NCBI RefSeq assembly: GCF_003668565.1
Contig: NZ_RCWJ01000002.1
Location: 558,001 to 622,000 of the forward strand
Direction of reading: 5' to 3'
Source of the DNA: Mycetocola zhadangensis
GTDB taxonomy: Bacteria; Actinomycetota; Actinomycetes; Actinomycetales; Microbacteriaceae
DNA length: 64,000 nucleotides
Shown piece by piece: positions 26,548 to 35,211 of the stretch. Position numbers and translations under genes: made by a program. The notes under the pieces are model-generated. The model was not told the origin of the DNA. It did no database searches and saw only the letters and a program-made list of their open reading frames with translations. The stretch's first letter is position 1; every line of letters begins with the position of its first letter.

Positions 26548-28290
26548 ATGCCTCAGATTCTGGATCGGTTGCCCGAGGTGGTCACGCAATTGCGAACCAC
26601 CCTCGGCCTTCCGGTGTTCTCCGGCGACCACAACGGCGACCACATCGGTGACTTTCCGGGCGGCGAAACGACTGGCCCGGCCAGCGATGTCAGCGAGAGC
26701 GACCTCGTCTGTGAGCTCAGTGCCGACGAAGTGGAGCGGTTCACAAAGGCTGCCGCTGAGGTGATGAAGCTCGGCGAGGCGCTCGTCGCAATAGGTGCCG
26801 GACAAATCGCGAAGCTCTCCGACCGCGAACTCGGCTACTCCGGCCTCGCCCAGCGCCGAGGGATGCGCACGCCTGAACAGTTGGTGCAGTCAATCACCGG
26901 GTCTACCCGCGGTGAGGCTGCGAAGCAGGTTCGGGTGGGTACCGCACTGGGTGAAGCTGAAGCGGCCGAACGGCTGCGCGCTGCCGCCGAGCGCGCAGAG
27001 GCCGAGCGATCGGCCGACGGCGGCACCCCCGACGACGGGGAAGAATCTGAACCGCTTCCTGTGCCTCCCGTGGAGGTGCCCTGGCATTCACCTGTCTCCC
27101 TGGCGGTGGCGCAGGGAACTCTTTCCACCACTGCTGCGGGAGTAATCACCCGCGGTCTCGGTGAACCCAGCGAGACAGTGCCAAGTGACCTGTTGCGGGC
27201 GGCGGCCGAGCGTCTGCTGCCCATGGCGGCCACCTGCGACGCCGACGAACTCGCCCGACTGGCTCGCGAGGAACGCAACCTGATCGATGTTGCTGGCGTC
27301 GCCGAACGCGAAGACCTGCTCCGTGAAATGCGCGGCCTGCGCATGCTCCGCCGAGATGCGACCGGAATGCGTGGCGTCGCGATCCGCCTCGACCCCGAGA
27401 ACGAAGCGATCTTTGCGTCGATCATCGACGCCGCCACCGGCCCGCGACGAGGCGGACCCCGTTTCGTTGACCCGGAGAAGATTGCTGCGGCCGAAGCTCT
27501 GATCAACGATCCCCGCAGCACAGAACAGATAGCCCTCGACACGTTGATCCACCTCATGCAGGTCGGAGCGACGGCGGACCCTGACACGGTTTTTGACCGC
27601 ACGGCGTCGGTCAGGTTGATTGTTTCGACCGATGACACCAGGGGCTCGGTCAGTATCGGCAACCCCGACAACACTGCAGGCCGCAGCCGCACGGGCCTCA
27701 CGGTCGGACAGGGCGTTACCGGCGGTTTACAACGCACGGACTCGTGCTCGGGTGTGGTGGGATTCGGCAGCATAGGAATGCTCGAAGACTCCCGTGAAGC
27801 GGTCTCGCTCGCCACGGTCGAACGCGCGATCTGTCACGCCGAGATTGTCGCAATCCTCCTCGGCGCTGACAACGTTCCCTTCGAATCCTCCATCTCGATG
27901 CGCCTGTTCAACCGCCGCCAGCGCCGAGCCCTTGCCGCTCGCGATGGCGGCTGCATGTTCCCTGGCTGCGACCGGCCAGTGTCGTGGACGGAAGCCCACC
28001 ACATCGTGCCCTGGAAGAAGTCGAACAAAACCGAGGTGGTTGACGGGATACTGCTCTGCCGACATCACCACATGCTCGTGCACAACAACGGCTGGGTGAT
28101 TCAGCGCCGCAGTGCCGACTACTATCTGATCCCTCCGGTCAGCATCGATCCGGAGCAAAAAGAGATTCTGCTCGAGAGCAAGTCGGGGCTCATGCGGGCA
28201 CGGCGGCGCGCGACCGCTCAAGCGCGAGCACGCAGGCAGGACGCCGCCTACATCCCAGACGGTGAAAACAGGACGGCGAGCACCGGCTGA
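26548..28290 (+). CDS. DUF222 domain / HNH endonuclease-like protein (13E12 type)
   Basis: 580 residues. A DUF222 region (about 55-420) rich in Ala, Arg and Glu is followed by a C-terminal HNH nuclease motif (RDGGCMFPGCDRPVSWTEAHH, then GILLCRHHHMLVHNNGW) with the two Cys pairs and the central His pair. This matches the 13E12/DUF222 family, present in many copies in actinobacterial genomes and of unclear role. ATG at 26548 lies only 6 bases after a TAGAAT -10, suggesting a leaderless mRNA. An SOS box overlaps the promoter, so DNA damage would induce it; several mycobacterial 13E12 genes are known to be LexA-controlled. Confidence 0.88.
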   Translation: MPQILDRLPEVVTQLRTTLGLPVFSGDHNGDHIGDFPGGETTGPASDVSESDLVCELSADEVERFTKAAAEVMKLGEALVAIGAGQIAKLSDRELGYSGLAQRRGMRTPEQLVQSITGSTRGEAAKQVRVGTALGEAEAAERLRAAAERAEAERSADGGTPDDGEESEPLPVPPVEVPWHSPVSLAVAQGTLSTTAAGVITRGLGEPSETVPSDLLRAAAERLLPMAATCDADELARLAREERNLIDVAGVAEREDLLREMRGLRMLRRDATGMRGVAIRLDPENEAIFASIIDAATGPRRGGPRFVDPEKIAAAEALINDPRSTEQIALDTLIHLMQVGATADPDTVFDRTASVRLIVSTDDTRGSVSIGNPDNTAGRSRTGLTVGQGVTGGLQRTDSCSGVVGFGSIGMLEDSREAVSLATVERAICHAEIVAILLGADNVPFESSISMRLFNRRQRRALAARDGGCMFPGCDRPVSWTEAHHIVPWKKSNKTEVVDGILLCRHHHMLVHNNGWVIQRRSADYYLIPPVSIDPEQKEILLESKSGLMRARRRATAQARARRQDAAYIPDGENRTASTG

Positions 28291-28423
28291 ATTCGCGGGT
28301 CCGCTCGGCGTCCGACGCCTCATCTTTCCGACGCCTCAACCGATCGGAACGCTAACCCTTCGGAACGCCGTACGTGCCTGTCAAGCCCTTGGCCGACGGA
28401 GGGGCGGCGCGTAGCTTCACATC

Positions 28424-28798
28424 ATGAGTGACGAACGCGAAATCCAGGATCAGCTGAAGATCACGGACGCTGACGCAGAAGTCAGCCCCGCCGATCGCAC
28501 GGAGGCCGGCGCAAACACCGGTTCGGAAACAACCGAGGACGACAACGTCGGAGTGCTCGGCGATGTTGCCCACCCCTTCGACCAGACCAATGGGATCGTT
28601 GAGCAGTTCGACGAGCGCATCGTTCAAGGAACTGATGTCGCTGCTTCGCCCGATGGGACGTCAGTCGACAGTGACCTCCCGGTCCGCGCTGGCGGCGCCG
28701 TCGACGGGACGGTCGACCGGAACGGTGCACGAGTCACCGACGGGGGATTGGTGACTGAAGACGGTGACGCGGTACCCGGAGACGACACAGCCCGCTGA
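28424..28798 (+). CDS. Small acidic, low-complexity hypothetical protein
   Basis: 124 residues, very rich in Asp, Glu, Gly, Thr and Ala, with few hydrophobics and no Cys or Trp. No membrane segment or signal is present, so it is probably soluble and largely disordered. The start is ATG 28424 (ATCATGAGTGACGAA). No family is recognised. It converges with the oxidase gene at 28858. The acidic, Gly-rich composition resembles small stress-associated actinobacterial proteins, but this is only a resemblance. Confidence 0.55.
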   Translation: MSDEREIQDQLKITDADAEVSPADRTEAGANTGSETTEDDNVGVLGDVAHPFDQTNGIVEQFDERIVQGTDVAASPDGTSVDSDLPVRAGGAVDGTVDRNGARVTDGGLVTEDGDAVPGDDTAR

Positions 28799-28857
28799 CT
28801 TCCGAAGACTGAAACGCAACAGCTCGGCGGAAGTAGCGCGGCCTGACGGACCCGGAC

Positions 28858-30021
28858 CTATCGCCGCAGCGCTTCCCGCTCAAGCGAGAACAAGCCAATC
28901 GGCAGATCGGTGCGCCCACGGGTCGACAGGTCGGCCACGATGTCGCCGACGACCGGCACGAACTTGAACCCGTGTCCGCCAAATCCGGTGGCGACGGTAA
29001 CCTGTGAGTGCTCGGGGTGCAGGCCGAGCATGAAGTGATCGTCCGGCGAGCTCGGGTAGAGACACGTACTCGCCGCGAGTAGTCGTCCGGTGAGGTGCGG
29101 AAACAGATCCAGCGCGCGGGACTGCATCTGCGCGACCTCGAACGGCAACGCGTCGCGGCTGATGGCATCCGGGTCGGTGGGTGTGTAGTCGTGAAAGAAG
29201 CCGATCTTGATGCCGGCGGTCTGGCCGGGAACAACGGGGAAACCGTAGACCTGCTCGTTCCCGTCGGTGCGTTCGATGAAGACCGGCTGCGTACCGACCG
29301 CATAATCGCTCGGGCGCGGTTTACCGCTGGAGTAGTCCGGCTCAAACCAGTAGACAACCTGGCGCTCGGATGCCACTGGCGCACCAACCTCGCCCAACAG
29401 GCGCTCAGACCACGCACCAGGCGCGACGACCAGTCGGTCGGCACCGTAACGTCCGCGCGTGGTCACCACCTCGACCCCGCCGCCTTTGGTTGCCGTCCAC
29501 GACAGCACGGTCTCGCCGAAGTGCAGTTGGGCGCCGTGCATGGTCGCCACCTGAATGTTCGCAGCGGTGGTAGCTTCGGGATCAACGAATCCGGCATTCT
29601 GCTCAAACAGGCCCATGGCGTGCGGGGCTGGTTGCATCGCCGGAAACCGCTCGGAGATTTCGTCGCTGGTGAGCACATCGTGCGGCAGTCCCCAGTGCTG
29701 GGCGGACGCGAGCGCCCCGGTGAAAGTATCCTCACCGGGGTCACCAATGTAGATCCCGCCGGTGAGCGTCATCAGCGACCTCTCCGATTGTTCCTCGAGC
29801 TGCCGCCAGCCCGCATAGGCCCGGCGGAGCAACGGTACGTACTCGAGTCCCTCGAAGTACGACTGTCGAATGATGCGAGTTCCTCCGTGCGCGGATCCGC
29901 GATCATGGCTCGGCCAGAACCGCTCGATGCCAAGCACACTGTGGCCGCGCTGGGCGAGCGCATTCGCCGCGGCTCCGCCCATCGATCCGAGGCCGATGAC
30001 AATAACGTCGACGTGGTTCAT
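28858..30021 (-). CDS. N-methyl-amino-acid oxidase (MSOX/N-methyltryptophan oxidase family)
   Basis: A 387-residue FAD-dependent amine oxidase (DAO family). The dinucleotide motif is [10 protein letters not shown] at 8-17, and the MSOX-type phrases [16 protein letters not shown] and [13 protein letters not shown] are present. Cys 320 in [14 protein letters not shown] corresponds to the cysteine that binds FAD covalently in monomeric sarcosine oxidase and SolA. It oxidises the N-methyl group of sarcosine, N-methyltryptophan or a similar amine to formaldehyde plus H2O2; the exact substrate is open. It is divergent from clpB, whose long upstream open frame is only its antisense shadow. Confidence 0.88.
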   Translation of the reverse strand: MNHVDVIVIGLGSMGGAAANALAQRGHSVLGIERFWPSHDRGSAHGGTRIIRQSYFEGLEYVPLLRRAYAGWRQLEEQSERSLMTLTGGIYIGDPGEDTFTGALASAQHWGLPHDVLTSDEISERFPAMQPAPHAMGLFEQNAGFVDPEATTAANIQVATMHGAQLHFGETVLSWTATKGGGVEVVTTRGRYGADRLVVAPGAWSERLLGEVGAPVASERQVVYWFEPDYSSGKPRPSDYAVGTQPVFIERTDGNEQVYGFPVVPGQTAGIKIGFFHDYTPTDPDAISRDALPFEVAQMQSRALDLFPHLTGRLLAASTCLYPSSPDDHFMLGLHPEHSQVTVATGFGGHGFKFVPVVGDIVADLSTRGRTDLPIGLFSLEREALRR

Positions 30022-30113
30022 CGGTGTCCTTCACGTTGGGGAGCGGATGCCGTCGGCTCACGGCACGCGGACGTCTCCCAGCTTAGAAGCTGGCGCGGAC
30101 GGAGGGCCCTTGC

Positions 30114-30138
30114 TAAACTTGAGTCACCGAGACTCAAC
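30114..30138. promoter_or_regulatory. clpB -10 region and HAIR operator for HspR
   Basis: TAAACT (30114-30119) runs into CTTGAGT-CACCGAG-ACTCAAC (30118-30138), which matches the HAIR consensus in all but the last base. The arrangement TAAACTTGAG is the same as at dnaK. It lies 12 bases upstream of the clpB ATG. Confidence 0.88.
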
Positions 30139-30150
30139 TTTAGGAGAAGC

Positions 30151-32304
30151 ATGCAGCCTGGACAGCAGCCGCAGGGAAAGCAGAAGAGCGCCCTCGAGCA
30201 GTACGGTGTCAACCTCACCGACGTGGCGCGTACCGGAAAGCTTGACCCCGTCATCGGCCGCGACGCGGAGATCCGCCGGGTCAGCCAGGTTCTCACTCGC
30301 CGCACCAAGAACAACCCCGTCCTGATCGGAGAGCCCGGCGTCGGCAAGACCGCTGTCGTCGAAGGTCTCGCGCAGCGGATCGTCGCGGGAGACGTGGCCG
30401 ACTCGCTCAAGGGCAAACAGCTTGTTTCGCTCGACCTCGCAGCCCTGATCGCCGGCGCGAAATATCGTGGTGAGTTCGAGGAGCGGCTCATGGCCGTGCT
30501 GCAGGAGATCAAGGACGCCGAGGGCGAAATCATCACCTTCATCGACGAGCTCCACACCCTCATGGGAGCCGGCGCAGGTGAAGGCAGCGTCGCGGCGTCC
30601 AACATGCTCAAGCCGATGCTCGCCCGAGGGGAACTCCGCATGATCGGCGCGACCACGCTCAATGAGTACCGGGAGTACATCGAGAAGGACGCCGCCATGG
30701 AGCGGCGGTTCCAGCAGGTCTACGTCGGGGAGCCGAGCGTCGAAGACACCGTGGCTATCCTGCGTGGACTCAAGGAGCGGTACGAAGCCCACCACAAGGT
30801 CACGATCGCCGACTCCGCACTCGTTGCCGCGGCATCCCTCTCGAATCGATACATCCCCGCTCGGCAACTGCCAGACAAGGCCATCGACCTCATTGACGAA
30901 GCTGCATCCCGCCTGCGGATGGAGATCGACTCGTCGCCGGTGGAAATTGACGAGCTGCAGCGCGCCGTCAGTCGACTGAAGCTGGAGGAGCTCGCTCTGA
31001 AGAAGGAAAAGGACGACGCGTCAAAGCAGCGCCTCGCCAAACTGCGTGAGGACATGACCGAGAAGCAGTCCGAGCTCGACGAGTTGAAGGGGCGCTGGGA
31101 CAAGGAGCGTTCCAACCTCAACCGGGTCGGCGACCTCAAGACCCAGCTCGACGAGATGAAGTCCCGCCGCGACCGTGCCCTGCGCGAGGCGAACTACCAG
31201 GAGACATCGCGGTTGGAGTACGAGGTGATTCCGAAGATCGAGGCGGAGATTAAAGAGGCCGAGCAGGCCGAAACCGACGGACCGCTGATGGTCAACGACC
31301 AGGTGTCCTCAGACGACATCGCCGCGGTGATCGCCGCCTGGACCGGCATCCCGGTCGGACGGCTGCTGCAAGGTGAGACCGAGAAGCTGCTGCACCTCGA
31401 AACCGAGCTCGGCAAACGCCTTGTCGGCCAGAAGCAGGCGGTTTCAGCGGTATCGGATGCTGTTCGGCGCACCCGCGCCGGCATCTCGGATCCCAACCGC
31501 CCCACAGGCTCGTTCATGTTCCTCGGCCCAACGGGTGTCGGTAAGACCGAGCTGGCCAAGGCGCTCGCCGAGTTCCTCTTCGACGACGAGAAGGCTATGG
31601 TTCGCATCGATATGTCGGAGTATGGCGAGAAGTTCTCGGTGTCGCGGCTCGTCGGTGCTCCTCCCGGCTACGTCGGTTATGAGCAGGGCGGTCAGCTGAC
31701 CGAAGCCGTGCGGCGGCGCCCGTACTCGGTTGTGCTGTTCGACGAGGTCGAGAAGGCACACCCCGAGGTGTTCGACGTGCTGCTGCAGGTGCTCGACGAC
31801 GGTCGGCTCACCGATGGGCAGGGCCGAACGGTCGACTTCCGCAACACGATCCTCATCCTCACCTCAAACCTCGGTTCGCACTACCTGGTCGACTCGGAGC
31901 TGCCGTGGGCCGAGAAGGAAGAGGCCGTTCAGCAGCTGGTGCGCCAGTCGTTCAAGCCCGAGTTCGTCAACCGGCTCGACGACATCGTGGTGTTCTCCGC
32001 ACTGAGCGAGGAGGACCTCGGCCAGATCGTAGAGCTCTACATCGACCGGCTGCAGCGCAGGCTCAACGAGCGCCGACTCGAGCTCGCCGTGACCCCCGAC
32101 GCTCGCAGCTGGCTCGCCGAGAGAGGATACGACCCGATCTATGGGGCCCGTCCGCTGCGTCGACTCATGCAGACCGAAATCGACGACCGACTCGCTATGG
32201 CGTTGCTGGGCGGCGCGATCCGTGACGGTGACACCGTGCGCGTCGACCTCGACGCTGCCGCTGATTCGCTCACGGTCGGATCGGTTCCGGTAACGGTGTC
32301 GTAG
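30151..32304 (+). CDS. clpB: Disaggregase ClpB lacking the N-terminal domain
   Basis: A 717-residue Hsp100. It starts almost directly at AAA domain 1 ([15 protein letters not shown]...), with Walker A GEPGVGKT at 60-67 and Walker [10 protein letters not shown] coiled-coil M domain follows (about 345-450), then AAA domain 2 with GPTGVGKT and [15 protein letters not shown], and the C-terminal small domain. The 140-150 residue Clp N domain of standard ClpB (about 860 residues) is missing. ATG 30151 has AGGAG 4-8 bases upstream and follows the HAIR operator, so the short form is the primary product. With DnaK/DnaJ/GrpE it rescues aggregated proteins. It is under HspR control, separate from the dnaK operon. 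Confidence 0.96.
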   Translation: MQPGQQPQGKQKSALEQYGVNLTDVARTGKLDPVIGRDAEIRRVSQVLTRRTKNNPVLIGEPGVGKTAVVEGLAQRIVAGDVADSLKGKQLVSLDLAALIAGAKYRGEFEERLMAVLQEIKDAEGEIITFIDELHTLMGAGAGEGSVAASNMLKPMLARGELRMIGATTLNEYREYIEKDAAMERRFQQVYVGEPSVEDTVAILRGLKERYEAHHKVTIADSALVAAASLSNRYIPARQLPDKAIDLIDEAASRLRMEIDSSPVEIDELQRAVSRLKLEELALKKEKDDASKQRLAKLREDMTEKQSELDELKGRWDKERSNLNRVGDLKTQLDEMKSRRDRALREANYQETSRLEYEVIPKIEAEIKEAEQAETDGPLMVNDQVSSDDIAAVIAAWTGIPVGRLLQGETEKLLHLETELGKRLVGQKQAVSAVSDAVRRTRAGISDPNRPTGSFMFLGPTGVGKTELAKALAEFLFDDEKAMVRIDMSEYGEKFSVSRLVGAPPGYVGYEQGGQLTEAVRRRPYSVVLFDEVEKAHPEVFDVLLQVLDDGRLTDGQGRTVDFRNTILILTSNLGSHYLVDSELPWAEKEEAVQQLVRQSFKPEFVNRLDDIVVFSALSEEDLGQIVELYIDRLQRRLNERRLELAVTPDARSWLAERGYDPIYGARPLRRLMQTEIDDRLAMALLGGAIRDGDTVRVDLDAAADSLTVGSVPVTVS

Positions 32305-32323
32305 TACCGAAAACTGAACAGAT

Positions 32324-32357
32324 AAGAAGAGCGGATGCCATGGCATCCGCTCTTCTT
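32324..32357 (+). terminator. Terminator of clpB
   Basis: A 34-bp perfect palindrome (AAGAAGAGCGGATGCCA and its complement), 19 bases after the clpB stop. The 3' arm ends TCTTCTT. It may also stop the opposing nitroreductase transcript. The arms contain the recurrent word CGGATGC. Confidence 0.75.
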
Positions 32358-32380
32358 TATGTCTTGCGTTTCCTCGCTGG

Positions 32381-32971
32381 TTACGCGCTGACCAAAACGA
32401 GGTCATTCAGCGGGCGACGCACGCGCGGTGCGACCTCGCGCTCACGAAGGACATCGCTCTCGAGGGCGTCGGGCGCTCCGAGGTATCCGAGGGCGGTGAC
32501 GGAAATGGGTTCGAGGGTCGCATCGATCGTGAAGGCGGCGCGCAGTCCATCGACCTCGATGCCACCCATCTGGTGAACGTGGAGTCCGTCGTGGTGGGCC
32601 TGGACGGTGAGGTTGGCGACGGCCTGGCCGAGGTCGTACTGTGCCCACCGCAGCGGAGTTCCGTTTTCGGTGGTGACAGCGGCGAGATTGACGATGAGGA
32701 CCGCCGCGGAGCTCGCCCACACCTGGTTGAAGCCCATGAGGTTCTCAACGATGGTTGCGTGCTCGGCGGTGCCGCGGCGCGCAACGATGAAGCGCCACGG
32801 CTGAGTGTTCGACGCTGAGGCCGACCAGCGAGCGGCTTCGAGGGCCGAGGTGATCTTCTCGGCCGGGACCTCGACTGATGGGTCGAAGGAGCGGGGGCTC
32901 CACCGTTCGGCGAGCACCTCGTGAATGGGGGCGCTTGTGACCGCTGTGCGGCTGAGTGATGACGTGGTCAT
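32381..32971 (-). CDS. Nitroreductase-family flavoprotein
   Basis: 196 residues. An N-terminal RWSPRSFDP and the FMN-binding stretch ALEAARWSASASNTQPWRFIV are the nitroreductase hallmarks. QYDLGQAVANLTVQAHHDGLHVHQMGG is the central helix, and LGYLGAPD is the usual 3' phrase. It is an FMN-dependent NAD(P)H oxidoreductase of unknown physiological substrate, commonly involved in quinone or nitro-compound reduction. It is divergent from the GntR-ABC operon and converges with clpB. Confidence 0.87.
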   Translation of the reverse strand: MTTSSLSRTAVTSAPIHEVLAERWSPRSFDPSVEVPAEKITSALEAARWSASASNTQPWRFIVARRGTAEHATIVENLMGFNQVWASSAAVLIVNLAAVTTENGTPLRWAQYDLGQAVANLTVQAHHDGLHVHQMGGIEVDGLRAAFTIDATLEPISVTALGYLGAPDALESDVLREREVAPRVRRPLNDLVLVSA

Positions 32972-33117
32972 GAGGATCTTTCTGTGAGAACGGAAGTCGC
33001 CATTGACCTATGTATATGGAAGGGACTGGTGGCGCAGGAAATTCCACGTGACCGCCCCCTTTCACTGTACCCACGGCATCCGCTCGAGAGCTGATGGTTA
33101 CGGATGTCGTGGGCGGG

Positions 33118-33172
33118 TTGACAAGGATCGAGCAAGACCTTAGGTTAACTAGTGAACTATAGAACCTAAGGT
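33118..33172 (+). promoter_or_regulatory. Promoter and YtrA-type GntR operator of the ABC operon
   Basis: The -35 TTGACA (33118-33123), a 17-base spacer and the -10 TAGGTT (33141-33146). A perfect 10-bp inverted repeat, ACCTTAGGTT (33137-33146) and AACCTAAGGT (33163-33172) with a 16-base spacer, covers the -10 and the presumed start of transcription. The right arm also holds the AAGG ribosome site. This is the expected layout for autorepression by the GntR protein encoded next. Confidence 0.8.
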
Positions 33173-33179
33173 CGTGATC

Positions 33180-33539
33180 ATGTTCACAGGGGAAATCCCG
33201 ATCTACCAGCAGCTTGCTGATCGCGTGGCCGAAGACATTCTGGCCGGAACGTATCCGGAAGAATCCAGCGTGCCGTCCACCAACGAATACGCGGTTTTCT
33301 ACCAGATCAGTCCCATCACGGCCGCCAAGGGTGTGAACCTGCTCGTCGAGCAGGGCGTGCTCTACAAAAAACGCGGAGTCGGAATGTTTGTGGCCGCTGG
33401 TGCGCGCGAGAAATTGCGAGTGAAGCGGCGCGCGGCGTTTTCGGAACGACACATCGCCCCACTGGTGCATGAGGCCCGCTTGCTTCGCATCTACAGGGAA
33501 GAACTCGACGACTTGATCAACCAGGAGGACAGCAAATGA
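33180..33539 (+). CDS. GntR-family regulator, YtrA subfamily
   Basis: 119 residues from ATG 33180 (AAGG 8 bases upstream; GTG 33174 is an alternative). The winged helix-turn-helix is typical: PIYQQLADRVAEDILAGTYPEE, SVPSTNEYAVFYQISPITAAKG and the wing GVLYKKRGVGMFV. The short C-terminal tail (about 45 residues, no effector domain) defines the YtrA type, regulators of ABC exporters that answer cell-envelope antibiotics. It overlaps the ATPase gene by 4 bases and probably represses this operon through the palindrome at 33137-33172. Confidence 0.92.
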   Translation: MFTGEIPIYQQLADRVAEDILAGTYPEESSVPSTNEYAVFYQISPITAAKGVNLLVEQGVLYKKRGVGMFVAAGAREKLRVKRRAAFSERHIAPLVHEARLLRIYREELDDLINQEDSK

Positions 33540-34441
33540 CGAACACCATTGAAATCGACTCGGTCACCCGACAATTCGGTCGTGTTCGAGCGCTCGACTC
33601 CGTGAGCTTCGCTGTTCCGGAGCATTCCTTCGTCGGGCTTCTCGGCCGAAACGGAGCGGGCAAGACCACCGTGATGTCGATCATGGCCGGGCAGGATCGC
33701 CCCACCTCGGGCAACGTGACAGTGGCGGGACACGATCCGTTCGAACACGCGCCGACGCTCGCGCAGATCAGCTACGTGCGCGACAACCAACGGTATCCGG
33801 ACGACTATCGGCTGCACCACGTGCTGCGCATCGCCCCGAACTTCGCGCCGAACTGGAGTCCTGAGGTCGCCGCCGAGCTCGTCGAGGGATTCCGCATCCC
33901 CGCCAGAACACCGATCAAGAAGCTTTCGCGTGGTCAGCTCTCATCGGTCGCGATTGTGCTCGGCCTCGCGTCACGTGCCCCCATCACCCTCCTGGACGAG
34001 CCGTACCTCGGCCTCGATGTCACCGCGAGGGCCTTCTTCCACACGGTTCTCCTGCGCGATTATGAGGATCACCCCCGCACCGTCGTTTTCTCAACCCACC
34101 TGATCGAAGAAAGCGCATCGCTTTTCGACCGCGTTGTGATCATGGACAAGGGCCGCGTGGTCCTTGACGCGGCCAGCGACGAGGCCACCGAAACGGCGTG
34201 GGTGATGAGTGGCACAACACCGGCCGTCACCCGCCTGACCGGCAACGCGCAGGTCCTGTCGACGAGCACCGTCGGCGGGTTGATGTCCGCAACCGGCTTC
34301 GGCGCTCTCGACAGCGAGACTCGCGAACTCGCACAGGAACTCAGAGTTCAGATCGTTCGCGCAACCCTGCAGCAGCTTGTGGCGGCCTACGGGGCGAACG
34401 ACGCAGCATCCGACAGAAAAGAAGAGGTTCGAAGCGCATGA
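33536..34441 (+). CDS. ABC transporter ATPase
   Basis: 301 residues. Walker A is GRNGAGKTT, Walker B is ITLLDEPYLGLD, and the signature region is LSRGQLSS, a divergent LSGGQ. The H-loop is VFSTHLIEE. A C-terminal accessory region of about 80 residues follows. The YtrB-like layout and the flanking GntR regulator and permease suggest an envelope-stress exporter. It overlaps both neighbours by 4 bases. Confidence 0.9.
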   Translation: MTNTIEIDSVTRQFGRVRALDSVSFAVPEHSFVGLLGRNGAGKTTVMSIMAGQDRPTSGNVTVAGHDPFEHAPTLAQISYVRDNQRYPDDYRLHHVLRIAPNFAPNWSPEVAAELVEGFRIPARTPIKKLSRGQLSSVAIVLGLASRAPITLLDEPYLGLDVTARAFFHTVLLRDYEDHPRTVVFSTHLIEESASLFDRVVIMDKGRVVLDAASDEATETAWVMSGTTPAVTRLTGNAQVLSTSTVGGLMSATGFGALDSETRELAQELRVQIVRATLQQLVAAYGANDAASDRKEEVRSA

Positions 34442-35148
34442 GCACACTGATTTCGAGCACCAAACTGCACCTCAACAAGCGCGAGATCACCTTCGCGGTG
34501 CCGCTGTACATCACCGGGCTGGTCGCCGTGGTCTCCGTGTTGATTTCGTTCCTGTTCTGGCGGGCCGGCAGCCAGCCCGGCTCTGAGGGCTGGATCTCAG
34601 GCTCCCAGTCCAACCCCGGCATTCTCTATTCGCTCGCGGGCTTCCTCGTTTACCTCGGCGTTCAGTCGGTCGCAACGACGTTCCCCTTCGCTCTGAGTCT
34701 CGGAGCCACGCGGCGCGGGTTCGCCGGAGGGACTGTGCTCTGGGCCGTCCTGGTCTCCGCCTACCTCGCTTTCGTGTTTGCGGTGCTCACGACCATTGAA
34801 ATCGCGACGGATCACTGGTTCGCCGGGTTCTACGTGTTCGACGTCTACGTCCTCGGCGCAGGGGATCTCAGTCGGCTCCTGCCGACCGTCTTCCTGGGCA
34901 CGCTGTCGATGCTCACCATCGGCGGAGTCTTCGGCGCTGCGTGGCTCCGGTTCGGAGCACGCGGCCCCCAGGTCATCGGCGTCGGAGTCGGGCTCGTGCT
35001 GGTGCTCGCACTGATCGTGCTCATCCCATCGGCCGCCGAGATCCTCGGCCGGTTCGAGCTGTGGTGGCTCGCGGTCACCGCTGCAGTCGTCATAGCGCTG
35101 AGCTCAGCCGGAATGTGGTCGCTGCTGCGATCCGCGATCGTTCGCTAG
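34438..35148 (+). CDS. ABC transporter permease
   Basis: 236 residues with six predicted membrane segments. The first starts at about residue 20 after a basic stretch KLHLNKRE, and the second half has ALSLGATRRGFAGGT between helices, a phrase seen in permeases of YtrA-regulated exporters. It is last in the operon and closed by the terminator at 35160. It works with the ATPase at 33536. The substrate is unknown. Confidence 0.82.
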   Translation: MSTLISSTKLHLNKREITFAVPLYITGLVAVVSVLISFLFWRAGSQPGSEGWISGSQSNPGILYSLAGFLVYLGVQSVATTFPFALSLGATRRGFAGGTVLWAVLVSAYLAFVFAVLTTIEIATDHWFAGFYVFDVYVLGAGDLSRLLPTVFLGTLSMLTIGGVFGAAWLRFGARGPQVIGVGVGLVLVLALIVLIPSAAEILGRFELWWLAVTAAVVIALSSAGMWSLLRSAIVR

Positions 35149-35159
35149 CCACTCCAAAA

Positions 35160-35202
35160 CCAAGCAGGGTTCCGCACACACTCGTGGCGGAACCCTGCTT
35201 GG
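35160..35202. terminator. Bidirectional terminator
   Basis: A perfect 16-bp stem, 35160-35175 with 35187-35202, around an 11-base loop. It lies between the convergent permease and LLM oxidoreductase genes. Confidence 0.85.
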
Positions 35203-35211
35203 TGGTCACGC

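Noticed and set aside
28303-28370. Short repeats TCCGACGCCTCA and TCGGAACGC after the DUF222 gene
   Set aside because: Only two near copies of each, too short to call an element; may be a simple local duplication.
29095-30150. 352-residue N-terminal extension of ClpB, which might have been a Clp N domain
   Set aside because: It is antisense to the oxidase gene, has no Clp N motifs and spans the HAIR operator.
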